From Epiperipatus broadwayi (taxonomy: Eukaryota > Onychophora > Udeonychophora > Euonychophora > Peripatidae): DNA of 64,000 nucleotides. The stretch is from assembly GCA_028023455.1 (NCBI GenBank), contig JAQFVV010012497.1:2854001-2918000 (forward strand), given 5' to 3'. The notes under the pieces were generated by a model. The model saw only the letters and a program-made list of their open reading frames with translations. It did no database searches and was not told where the DNA came from. Below, piece by piece: positions 1-9,703 of the stretch (its first letter is position 1; every line of letters begins with the position of its first letter). Made by a program: the position numbers and the translations under genes.

Positions 1-83
1 TATTACTAAAATATATATCCATCTGATATAATTCATCTTCAATCAAAATCTTTTACAATATTCAAGAATTTACAATCAAAAAA

Positions 84-180
84 TTATGATGTAAAAATGG
101 AATTCTTATGAAGTTCCAAAGATACTTCTTTTTCTGGATCCAACAATAAAGCCAGCTGGATTTGATCTTCATAAACATAA
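84..180 (-). CDS. Candidate terminal exon (exon 5) of the unrecognised minus-strand gene
   Basis: After acceptor GACTCAG (minus strand) the segment reads one base plus 31 codons and a TAA at 84-86. The single leading base matches the two bases left by exon 4 (AG+T = Ser). The coded end contains YVYEDQIQLALLLDPEKEVS and finishes KNSIFTS. The composition is protein-like and acidic. It could also be internal: a possible donor GTATCT lies after the codons for DPEKE, and the gene could continue past base 1 of the window. The acceptor lacks a clear pyrimidine tract, so this is weaker than exon 4. Confidence 0.3.
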
Positions 181-708
181 CTGAGTCTCACTGACAAATT
201 CAGAACAATCCATGGTCATTGTGTCATCTGATTCATAAGTAGAATCAGCCACTCATCTATTCAAATAACACAAATTATGAATCATACAGTTAAAAACTGC
301 CCAATCTATAATTATAGTCATAAAATTGAAGGAATTGATAAAGCCACCAATGAATCTATCTTCTGTTAGAATTTCTACAAATTTCTTTATGACATTATGT
401 TAATAATTAAGCTGTCTAAAAAAATTCATTAGCTAAATACATAAATAATATTTCATGATTAGCCAGATTATTTATGGGACAACTTATATTAGAATTTGTT
501 CAGCTAGAACTGTTGATTTTTATTCTAGACTAAACCAACATTTATGATCATGGTACATTAATGTTCTTTATAATGCTGTTAATTTATTATTCAAATATTT
601 TTCTATTTTCACAAATAAATAAATATAGATAATATTTAAAAACTATTTGCAAGTTTAAATATTAAAAAAAAAAAAATCTAATGCAGGATGTTCAAGTACA
701 TGAACAGT
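181..708. other. Presumed intron or 3' flank; nothing recognised
   Basis: A+T-rich sequence with short homopolymers and stops in all frames. It lies between the two candidate terminal exons of the minus-strand gene. Confidence 0.3.
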
Positions 709-837
709 TCAATGGTCATAAGCAATAAACTTAAGGCCTTTCAAACCACTTCTTTCAATCTCTATATTTTTTATCATGGTCTTCAGGTAATCATAATTAT
801 CATCTCTATTAGGAATCTCAACTGATATGGTTAAATA
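709..837 (-). CDS. Exon-like coding segment, phase-incompatible with exon 4 (alternative terminal exon or relic)
   Basis: On the minus strand the segment 821-709, after acceptor ACCATATCAG, codes a plausible protein end (VEIPNRDDNYDYLKTMIKNI, then GLKGLKFIAYDH) and stops at TGA (709-711). The same frame runs back to about 855. Its frame needs one carried base, whereas exon 4 leaves two, so a direct join would hit a stop at once. It may be an alternative terminal exon reached through an unseen exon between 840 and 1555, part of another transcript, or a remnant. A SINE inserted nearby at 925-1026. Confidence 0.25.
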   Translation of the reverse strand, partial: YLTISVEIPNRDDNYDYLKTMIKNIEIERSGLKGLKFIAYDH

Positions 838-924
838 AGAATCCAAACAACCATGAAAGTCTCCTCAGATCCCTGTTAATAATATTGATTATGAATATAT
901 AGTACCAGTAATTTTTTTTTAATT

Positions 925-1026
925 TTTTTTTTCCAAGTGTCATAGCATTGGCCTGGACGCGAAGCGGCAACCCGGGCAACTGCTCGTAAGGCAGTCGCGC
1001 TGACCTCTTGACCACCAATGCAAGAC
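925..1026 (-). mobile_element. tRNA-derived SINE, copy 1 (target-site duplication 910-924 / 1027-1041)
   Basis: On the minus strand the element begins TGTCTTGCATTGGTGGTC, contains an A-box-like TGGTCAAGAGG, an anticodon-arm-like hairpin ACTGC-CTTACGA-GCAGT (TAC in the anticodon position, as in tRNA-Val) and a damaged B box (GCTTCGCGTCC), and ends CAATGCTATGACACTTGG plus an A run. GCATTG near the start pairs with CAATGC near the end like an acceptor stem. A 15-bp direct repeat (AATTTTTTTTTAATT) brackets it. The whole element is little more than a tRNA head with an A tail. Translations across it on either strand are not genes. Confidence 0.8.
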
Positions 1027-1041
1027 AATTTTTTTTTAATT

Positions 1042-1561
1042 ATTTATAATATGTTTATAAAAATAATAAATTAACGATTTATTTTTTACTTTAAATAAAA
1101 TAGGCATTGACTGAACATACTAAATTATCAGATAAACAGAACTTTACTTCTGGTAACTATAAAAAATATATACTAATAATATAAATTTTTTATTTTTCAC
1201 TAACAGTAATTTTTTAATCTTTTATTAATTAGACTTTTGTTTGACCTTCAAACATTTCAAATCTCTCATAAATTATTTTAGCCAACTCATTTTATCCCCA
1301 GTGACTCATTAACTAGATAAACTTCATGTGAAAACAGTTGGAACTCAATCATTGCTTTATTTTATTTTATTTTTAATCATATATACATGCAGCAGACATT
1401 TTTATAATAAAAAAATTATAAAAGCAAATCAATCTTAAATTAAGAGACTATTAATGGTGATGCCCAAATTACAATATATTTGATCATATTGATTGTAGAT
1501 TGCATTGTTTGCAATTTCTAAATATATTAATATTAGTTTAAAAAGCAAAATTACAACTTAC
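1042..1561. other. Presumed intron; nothing firm
   Basis: Minus-strand intron sequence between exon 4 and the exon-like segments. One short open stretch at about 1124-1160 has a pyrimidine-rich acceptor (TTTTTTATAG) and a GTATGT donor, but its phase does not fit exon 4. Confidence 0.3.
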
Positions 1562-1759
1562 CTAACAATAATTGTAATTTTTAAGTTCAAATTATCACTC
1601 TTAACTTCTTGAGTGGGTAATTTCACAATTATATATATTACATTGCTTCCATCAGCATATTTTATAATCCTTAAAATATCTTTTGAGTGATACTTTATTG
1701 AATCTTTATAAATTTTCTTAGCATGACTAACTGCCATACTGCTTTTTTCATATTTCCAC
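1562..1759 (-). CDS. Exon 4 of the unrecognised minus-strand gene
   Basis: This is the strongest exon: 198 nt, open throughout in one frame, flanked by acceptor AAAATTCAG and the consensus donor GTAAGT (1556-1561). It codes a basic helical-looking part (WKYEKSSMAVSHAKKIYKD) followed by alternating hydrophobic residues typical of beta strands (NVIYIIVKLP, then LKITIIV). In sequence this A+T-rich an open run of 66 codons is uncommon by chance, and having both splice sites at its ends makes chance less likely. The exon ends with two bases (AG), so the next exon must supply one base. The acceptor's pyrimidine tract is poor. I do not recognise the family. Confidence 0.5.
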
Positions 1760-2050
1760 CTGAATTTTTGCTATACTTTAAGAAACACTGTAAAACTAAT
1801 TACACATTATAAATATTATCATTCCTTGATTAGCAGAAAATATCATGTGCAGCAAACATGAATTGCAATGGTTTTTAACATGAATAAAAATATTTCTTGA
1901 TTCTTATTAATCTTCTAGCTACTGACATCATAATAAAGTAATAATATGTATAAACTAATAATTTGTCATTGCTTTCTTCAAAAATTTTCAGAATCTATAA
2001 GTCTTATTAAAGTTTATAATATTCTAAAATTGAGATTTTAGAATTGTTAC

Positions 2051-2130
2051 AAGGGTGGTAAAAATGGCAAACTATCATCGATGCTTGCTTTAATACCCAG
2101 ATTTGCAAACAGTGAAGAATTTAACATACA
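2051..2130 (-). CDS. Exon 3 of the unrecognised minus-strand gene
   Basis: The 80-nt segment lies between acceptor AAATTATTAG and donor GTAACA on the minus strand. It codes 26 codons plus two bases, with an ordinary protein-like composition: it begins CMLNSSLFANLGIK and ends with the acidic-proline stretch DDSLPFLPPL. Without splicing the frame would stop at a TAA directly after the donor. The two leftover bases (TT) join the first base of exon 4 (G) to give Leu, and the frame continues for 65 codons. No known domain is recognised. Confidence 0.45.
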
Positions 2131-5100
2131 CTAATAATTTTAATAATTTATTAAGCATAGATATTTTATAATAAGTGTTTGCATTTTTTTTAAATGAAAT
2201 TGCTTATGAATACTCAAATGCACAGATAATCACAAAAATGTTTATAGAAATATTATATTTGTAGAAATCATATCAGAAATTATTGTAGTTGCAAATTACT
2301 TCTATTATCTAGACTTACATTTAATTTATTAAATTTTAGAGTTGTTTTTTTTTCTATTTCTTTCTGTGGTTATATATGTTTGTGAAGTAAATTTGTATAT
2401 TAAATGTGTATAATGAATTTATTTTATCATATAGCTCTATATTATTAAATAATATAATATTGTTCTTAATATGAAATCCTAAAATAAACTGTATTAAGTA
2501 CATAAAGAACAATGATGACATCAATCACATGATCACTGATTTGGTTGTAGCACTTCAATATCTTGTTTGCTGAGAATGCTTGTGGACATAGAATTCAAAA
2601 TATATACATAATATACATTAAAAAATAGGCTATATAATTTTATACATAAAACCATGAATCATAATTTGTATATATACACAGTATTTTTGGATATTATACA
2701 TTTAATATTATAAATTTATGTAAAAGTAACCCAGGTCCATGCATCACAACACAGCTCTATTTTCTTATCATTTCCAATGCTTAATGAAATAAACATACTA
2801 ATAAATAAAAAAACCATCTAATTAGTGGATGTTTAAATTGAAAAAAAAAACATTATACTGATGAAATTAAAAGGCAAACTTTTAAAAGAAATTATATTCA
2901 GAAAATTAAAAATAGCATGAAAAGACAGAATTATAGTAACAGATATAAAAACTGGCATTAAACATGATGGAAAAGAAATAGAATCATCAATAATTTTTCT
3001 TTGTTTGGAACATTCATCAGCAACAAATGATGAGCAGTGTAAAGATTATTAATCTAAAAGAGACAACGAAAAGATGAACTCTTTAGATACAAAAAACATG
3101 TCATTAAAAATAATGACCAGAATTACTTTGAATAGCAAAGAAAATAAACACACGATACTCGATCGGAATAAACTGGAACTTTCACTTGAAATATAAATAA
3201 AATAAAATTGTTCTTATTTTATTTTTTTAATCACATGATGACACAATTCGTTAGAAGAATTGCAAAGAAAGATTGGGGATAAAAAGAAGATTACACTTAA
3301 AAATCTGTAAAATGAAACAGATGATAAGCCATTATGCAGAAATATTGACATATGAGTTCCTGATGCGAACACGTCTTGACAATATATATTAATGTTTATA
3401 CAAAGAGATTATTTTGGAACTCTAGAATTTACTTTGAGGGAAATTTTTCATAAGTATACAAAATTATTAAAATACAAACCTATAATTATATTGGTAAAAT
3501 GTAAAGTTTTTAAAAATGGAACATAATGTATTAGCATAACTTAAATATAATTTTTTAATGAATACTCCTTAAAACAAATTTAATTTAATAAAAAAATTAA
3601 ATGAATAAATTTAAATTTGTTATTCATATATATTTGATCCCAAAGAAATTTTGCAATGGTAAGTTAGCAGAAAATTAAAATACTGTATCACGATAAAAAT
3701 TGTGCAATTTTTATACATCACAAAAGTGAATGATAAAAAAAGAAATGCTTAAACATTTGTTTAATTTATTAATAAAAAAAAATTGAAGTAAAAAAAGAAA
3801 CATTTAAATATATTACCTACTTATATTTACTAGAAATTTTGCATTACTAAATGGCAAAAAATTTGTAATAAAAATTGAAGCTTTTTTTGAACACTTTCAG
3901 AACCGATCTAACATAAAATTGATCACTTCATAAAACATTTTTTCCTGTTATCATTGTAAGGATAAATATTTAACATAGACTTTGCAAACTTATTGATTTA
4001 TATTTAATTCAGATAAACTGATATAATTTTTTGCTAATTTAACATTTTCATAAAAATGAATTGAATTCTGAGGGCATATTTCTAAATCAAATTATGGGAT
4101 AACTTTGTATGAATATTAAAACTTTCACCACTTTCCAGTCTTAATTTTTGGCATAGAATCACAAACATTTGATATCATTTACCATATAAAATTGAGAATA
4201 TCTACATATTCATAAAGCTGGTATTAAAACTACCATTATTATTTTCCCCTGTTTTATATATTTTTTATATATATTCTCTTTTTTTGAGAATGAACTTTTA
4301 GCGCAGAATTGCAAATGTTTTGACTGTCATATAGAATTGCAAACAAATACATATTCTTACAGATTACATGTAAATTAAGCTTCATCATAAAAGAAGACTA
4401 CATATATTGTTTGACTATGTGTTTAAATTTCCTTTAGACCAACATAATAATGCTCTGAAAAGCTGTTGCACTTTTTTTTTTTTTGATGTCTTTAGTTTTG
4501 AAAATAAATATTTAACATGGAAATGCAGATTTTTATTTTTTATATGTTGTACATAATTGACAGTAGATATATATTACAGATACATTATATATGGATAAAT
4601 ACATTTTGATCTGAATTTCTCACTATTCAACTTTTTCAATTGATATATGCAATACAAGAATTGTAGCTTTTGCAAAAACAAATTCTGATTTCATGTTGGC
4701 TGATCTAAAAGCTCTTGGCAAATAAAAAGTTTCAATTTCATGCATTTTAAAATAATAATAGTGTATTTATATTAGGAATATTAAATAAGAACTATTTCAA
4801 ATGAAATCTTAAATTGCATTAAATGATAAAAGAAAATCTGAAACATTAAAAAAACTAATGATTAGTGAAAATATAAAATAAGACATAAAAGTTGGTTATT
4901 TAATAAATAAAGTTATGGGAAATATTACGATATAACAGAATTTTACATAATACCAGAAGTATAACACTCGGAAGACTGAAGACAAAAAGTTTAATTCATA
5001 AAAAGTTACAATAATTACTGGAAACAATTGAATCCTTTGTAAAGAGGCATGGATAGCTAGAAAAATTAAGAAAGAAAATAAATTGAGAGAAAGTTCAATA

Positions 5101-6012
5101 CAACAATATTTAACACCCCTTCACAGCATATAATTAAACATTTAATAAATTATGCAAGCAATGACAGAATTAGGGAAAATATAATGACATGAATTAATTT
5201 TTTAATAAAAAGAAATTATTGATAAAGAATGGAAGTTTAAAAGTGTGTTAATAAATATTTTTATATTTTCTGATAGTCTTTGTAAATTGAAATTAATGAT
5301 GAAGCTTTATTAGTAATTTTTTTTTTTTTTAAATTATTAATAAATAAAATAGTTTAAACAAATGATCCTTCATATAAAAAAAAAAAAAACCTTATGAATA
5401 AAAGATCAGAAAATTACAAATAACATAGGACAAATTAATACTAGTAAATACAAAAAATAAATTATTGGACACAATTTAAACATAAATTTGATTAACCAGT
5501 ACAATAAGTAATTTTATGTTACAATAAGTTTAAGTGATCAAAAACACCTAATAATTTTTTTTTTCTTTTAAATAAAACTAATTTCAAATAAATTATGTAC
5601 TGGAGTTATAAGTTAAAGGGAAAAGTAAAATATATGTTTTATTTTTAAACTGACCAATGAAAAGATTAATATCTATTTAAAATATGTATTAACATTTAAA
5701 CATATAGATAGGCAGAAGAATGACTGTAGGTGAAATAGTGATGCAACTGCCTCAGGCACTGAACTGGCATTAAAATGAAACAAACTAAATACATTAATAT
5801 ATTTATTTATTTATTTAAAACACATTTTTCTATTTCATTTACTGCCTTGTTTATAATACAAATTTTCAACCATTTTAAAATACACACTTTTTTAAGATAT
5901 CTCAGATACCAAAATTAATCTATCAGCCTTTGGGAAAGTAGTATACATAATTGATAGCTTTTTCCTATCATCTATAAACTGTTCAGAGGACTTAGTTACC
6001 AATACCAATTAA
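2131..6012. other. Presumed intron; A+T-rich, no recognisable gene or element
   Basis: No ORF of note, no clear domain match and no terminal repeats were seen in almost 4 kb. Purine-rich tracts near 2840-3130 and 4790-5260 could be strongly decayed retroelement sequence, but I could not assign them. Confidence 0.4.
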
Positions 6013-6022
6013 AGCATAGTCT

Positions 6023-6119
6023 AAGTTTGTTTTTTTTCCAAGTATCAGCATCGGCCGGGACGCGATCCCGCAACCCGGGCAAGTCAGTCACACTGACCTC
6101 TCAACCACCAATGCAAGAC
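6023..6119 (-). mobile_element. tRNA-derived SINE, copy 2 (target-site duplication 6013-6022 / 6120-6129)
   Basis: Same family as at 925-1026. On the minus strand it opens TGTCTTGCATTGGTGGTTGA, keeps the A box (TGGTTGAGAGG) and a B-box-like GGGATCGCGTCCC, has lost several bases in the anticodon arm, and ends with CCAAGT-type sequence changed to ACTTGG plus A8. The direct repeat AGCATAGTCT flanks it, extended by an imperfect TTAAGTT. The 62-codon plus-strand frame that crosses it is not a gene. Confidence 0.78.
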
Positions 6120-6129
6120 AGCATAGTCT

Positions 6130-7055
6130 TTAAGTTCTTACCAAAAATGAATTTACAAAAGATAAATCACAAAAAAATCCTTAACAAGCAGTGGTTAATG
6201 CATATTCCTTGCTAGAGTTCAAATCTAGATAAAAAATTTGAAAACAAAATTTAGATGAGAATTGCCAAAAAAAAAATTGAATTTTTTTTCTCAAGTAACA
6301 GACCCATGTCTAATCTAGCTATACATCACTATTATTAGTTAAAGGATTAATATATATATATTTTAGCAACTGGCTCGTGTGATTGGTGATACTTTCAGTA
6401 TTCCTCTTTGAAGAATATTGGCAAAGCCTTTTCCCTGTGATGGACTATTTAAGACTATTAAATAAATTGGCCTAAATTATCTTTATAGTCTATTTGATTT
6501 CATTTATTTTGTCTGTTAATAATTTGATGTATATTCCTTTATACAAATAATGTTGAACTCTACCAAAAATAGCAACTGGTTTATATAGATGTTAACAATG
6601 TTTTTTTCCAGTTAATCTGCACAATTTTATAATCCATGAAAAAGGACAATTTTGATATTGAGCAGTTTATCTTTCTTAGTGTCTAGGATTTAAAACAATT
6701 TTTCTTCTATGACAGTGAAGAAAAAAAAATTTTTTCTTGACTATACTTCAAGTTTTCTTAATTATTAAGATAAATACAATAAAGGTCTACAATTAATATA
6801 CTTCAGAAAATTACCTTATTATATATATATTCCCCCCTCCCCATCATACTAACAATATAAATACAACATCCTGTGCTAGACATTTAACTTGAAATATTAT
6901 TGTAATAGTTCAAGAATTTAAATGCCAAATCAGAAATTTGAAATAAAAGAAATTTATAGTTACAAACAGGAAACTCTTGCCACAAATTATTTATATAGAC
7001 AGATATTCCTAATTATTATGTTTTGATTTATAAATGTCAAACTTTCTGGACTTAC
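6130..7055. other. Presumed intron; nothing recognised
   Basis: A+T-rich sequence. A donor-like GTAAGA on the minus strand near 6140 has no open segment of coding quality upstream of it. Confidence 0.35.
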
Positions 7056-7084
7056 AACTTTGGGATCAAATATTTCAAATAAAT
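7056..7084 (-). CDS. Exon 2 (29-nt micro-exon) of the unrecognised minus-strand gene
   Basis: On the minus strand this 29-nt segment follows TAATAG and is followed by a perfect donor, GTAAGT (7050-7055). With one base carried over from exon 1 it codes DLFEIFDPKV and ends on a codon boundary. Exon 3 begins on a codon boundary, so the phases agree on both sides. Micro-exons are common in invertebrate genes, but a segment this short can arise by chance, and the acceptor has only a modest pyrimidine tract. Confidence rests on the phase agreement, not on the segment alone. Confidence 0.4.
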
Positions 7085-8295
7085 CTATTAATGATTTTTA
7101 CTAATTACTTATTAAATTAGAGATTATCCCTAGCCTCCATATTTTTCAGATGTTTTTTATTCATATGTTTCAATAATGTATGGGGGATTAGAGGTTTTAA
7201 TTATATATAAATACTACCACTGATACTTAATCTTGCCAAAAGTAATTATATTAATAAAATAATTTTAGGTTTTATAAACATTGCACAAAATGACCCAAAT
7301 CAGTTTATAATTTTGAAACATTAATTTATTCATCATACAAAAAAAATGTTCTTTATTTCTGATCCTCATATGCGAAAAAACTACATTTTCAGCAATAATC
7401 CACTCCATATAACTCAATTCTAGAGCTATCTATATAAACACAAGTAATCAACTGACATAAGACAGTAGCATGAATTAATCACCAGTCTGTTTTTTGCAAT
7501 TAGCCTTCATTAATAAAGAGCAATGGATTGCACACATCTAACTGATAGTTTTATTTCTTTTATATTATTCATGCTAATGACTAAAACATTTCAACAGTGT
7601 AAGGTGCTGAAATTAAACTAATTGTTTATCATGCTATATTATCTGATACTAGATCAGCAACTATATACATTTAGTAATCTTAACCACGTTTGGCACTACC
7701 ACTTGATGTACATTTGAAAAACTACATTTACATAGCTGGCTCTAAAATAAAATCATAAAAAATGAATAATTGTTAATTCAGAAATATTAAATACAAGTTA
7801 GAGTAATCAAACGTTTTGTTTTGGTATACACAAATGTATCAATATAAAAATTTTGATCATAGAAAGATAGTTATATGCAAATATGTTACAGGGACATTTT
7901 TTTTTTTTTTTGGCAGTTATATGAATGTTATGATATAGTAGGTTTAGTATGAAAAATTAATTATCATCATATGGAAACAGACTTTAATTCTTGAATAAAA
8001 ACAACAAATTATAAAATAAAATACCTACTACAGTAATTTTTAAAAAATACTCATATAGATGTGTAATTAAATAAATATTCAAGATTAAACATTTTTCAAT
8101 TACTCTTTGCTCTATATGATTTATTACATAGTAGAATGACAGACTTTAGAGCCCAACATCCAGGGATCATTGTTCAGCACTGTCACTTTTGGTATTCACT
8201 ATTTATGAACTCCGAACAATAAACTGTTGCATTTTTACTATACAAATTTAGCACGTAATTAACATATAACACAAATATAAAATTATTTATCCAAC
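7085..8295. other. Presumed intron 1 (part); nothing recognised
   Basis: A+T-rich, with no ORF, terminal repeat or domain. If exons 1 and 2 are neighbours, the intron would be about 13.7 kb and would contain the LINE, MITE, SINE and dispersed repeats listed up to 20.8 kb. Confidence 0.35.
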
Positions 8296-8665
8296 ATCAT
8301 CATCATCATCTACCATTATCAATCCACTGCAGGATGAAGGTCTCTCCAAGTTCAATCCATCTTCTCCGATCTTTAGTTTCTCTTCTCCACATCACCCCTG
8401 CACATATTTCATCCATCCATCTCACATGTAGTCTCTTTCTGGGTCTTTTACAATCTCTTGGAATCAAGTTTAAGATTTCAATTGTCCATCTATTATCATC
8501 TCTTCTAGCAATGTGTCCAGTCCAACTCCACATCAGTCTTTTAATTTTTTCAATGAGGTCAGTAACACCTGTTTGTTTTCTTACCCATATATTGCGTTTT
8601 CCATCTCTTCTTGTTACTCCCAACACGCATCTTTCCATACTTCTTTGAGTAGTATGAAGTCTCTG
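8296..8665 (-). pseudogene. 3' end of an RTE-type LINE (end of the reverse-transcriptase protein)
   Basis: The minus-strand reading frame matches the well-known C-terminal end of RTE-type endonuclease/reverse-transcriptase proteins: TTQRSMERCVLGVTRRD, then LMWSWTGHIARRDDNRWT, then RPRKRLHVRWMDEI, and the end WIDNGR-stop. After the stop the element runs into a short (GAT)n tail (8296-8310 on the plus strand as ATC repeats), as LINE copies often do. The rest of the element is absent, as expected of a 5'-truncated insertion. The frame is intact over 110 codons, so the insertion is not very old. Clade assignment is from motif memory only. Confidence 0.8.
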
Positions 8666-9368
8666 TAGTCAATTTTAAATATAATTATTTATTTTCACAA
8701 AAATTATCTTGGAAAATGTTAAATAAACTTTTTCGAAAAAAAAATTTAAAATCTTTAAAACAGTACTTTTTCATATTTGTTGATATACCTACTTTTAAAA
8801 AGTTATCATCAAAACAATTATCCAGAATTGGTGAATGGCTTAAGCATGGAACCAAAAGTATTCCCATCTGTATATAATATATGCATATTTGGATATTCTT
8901 TAATAGTAACTGATAAAGGCTGTAAAAATGTTTGCATACACTGTTTTTGTTTTTTTTCTTTTAATGTGAATCAGTAAATTATAAAAATCAATAAAATGGA
9001 ATATTTGCAATTCATTTAAAAACTTTAAACCTGATATAAATCAAAAAATGTAGTCTTATTCTAGGAATTATATTACAATTCTCATTAAAATATTCTTTAA
9101 AAAATTTTTGAACCATCATGGACAGCTAAATAAAATTACAGTATATTACATGTGTTTTGATTGCTTAATAATCTTCCTCAGTCTAAATAGAAAAATTGCA
9201 TATGTGCTACTATCAAAATATTCTAATTTTAAATTCTATACAGATTCTTTAAGAAGAAGAATGTATATTTCTATACTAATAACAAGCATAAGTAATGAGA
9301 AGTTGTCATATATATATTCATTGATTATCTATAATAATGCATTCTATACCAGCCTTTAATAGAAATGG
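8666..9368. other. No gene seen
   Basis: Short frames on both strands have low-complexity translations and no motif. Presumed intron of the minus-strand gene. Confidence 0.35.
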
Positions 9369-9376
9369 TTCTATGA

Positions 9377-9695
9377 CAGGGGTCGCCAAACTTTTTTGAT
9401 CATAGACCCCTATATAATTTTTCGAAATTTCCATCGACCCCCAAAAAAGTAATTTTCAGTTAAATTAAAATAAAAATATCTATTAGGTATTGCGTTTGTA
9501 CATTTATTTTATGATTTTAAACATTTACTAAAGTAATTTTACATTGTGTAACAATAGTTTTATGAAAAATATGTGATTTGCATATTAAGAATTGTTTTTC
9601 CTTCGACCCCCAATTGACCCCCTGGCTCAGATCGCCCCCTACTTTTGATAAATAGACCCCTGGGGGGTCTATATAGACCACTTTGGCGACCTCTG
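9377..9695. mobile_element. hAT-type MITE, 319 bp, with 8-bp target-site duplication TTCTATGA
   Basis: The element starts CAGGGGTCGCCAAAC and ends GGCGACCTCTG, so its ends are inverted repeats with the CA...TG tips of hAT transposons. TTCTATGA occurs directly before (9369-9376) and after (9696-9703), the 8-bp duplication made by hAT transposases. No transposase reading frame is present; the interior is A+T-rich with G/C-rich sub-terminal stretches (runs of GACCCC). It is therefore non-autonomous. The exact duplication indicates a fairly recent insertion. Confidence 0.9.
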
Positions 9696-9703
9696 TTCTA
9701 TGA

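Noticed and set aside
818-1018. 66-codon minus-strand frame
   Set aside because: It reads through the SINE at 925-1026 and stops at the exon-like segment's acceptor; its translation follows the tRNA-like sequence, not a protein.
1124-1165. Exon-like segment on the minus strand (LPEVKFCLSDNL) with good acceptor and GTATGT donor
   Set aside because: Phase 0 at its start does not fit the two bases left by exon 4; joined there it reads four codons and stops. Kept only as a note.
1235-1300. Minus-strand stretch ELAKIIYERFEMFEGQTKV followed by a stop and AATAAA
   Set aside because: Protein-like, but an in-frame stop lies directly before it and no acceptor with a pyrimidine tract fits.
6130-6215. 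Possible minus-strand exon with GTAAGA donor
   Set aside because: All three frames stop within about 15 codons and none continues from a neighbouring exon.
8334-8648. 104-codon plus-strand frame
   Set aside because: Antisense to the RTE-type LINE end, whose minus-strand frame carries the recognisable motifs.
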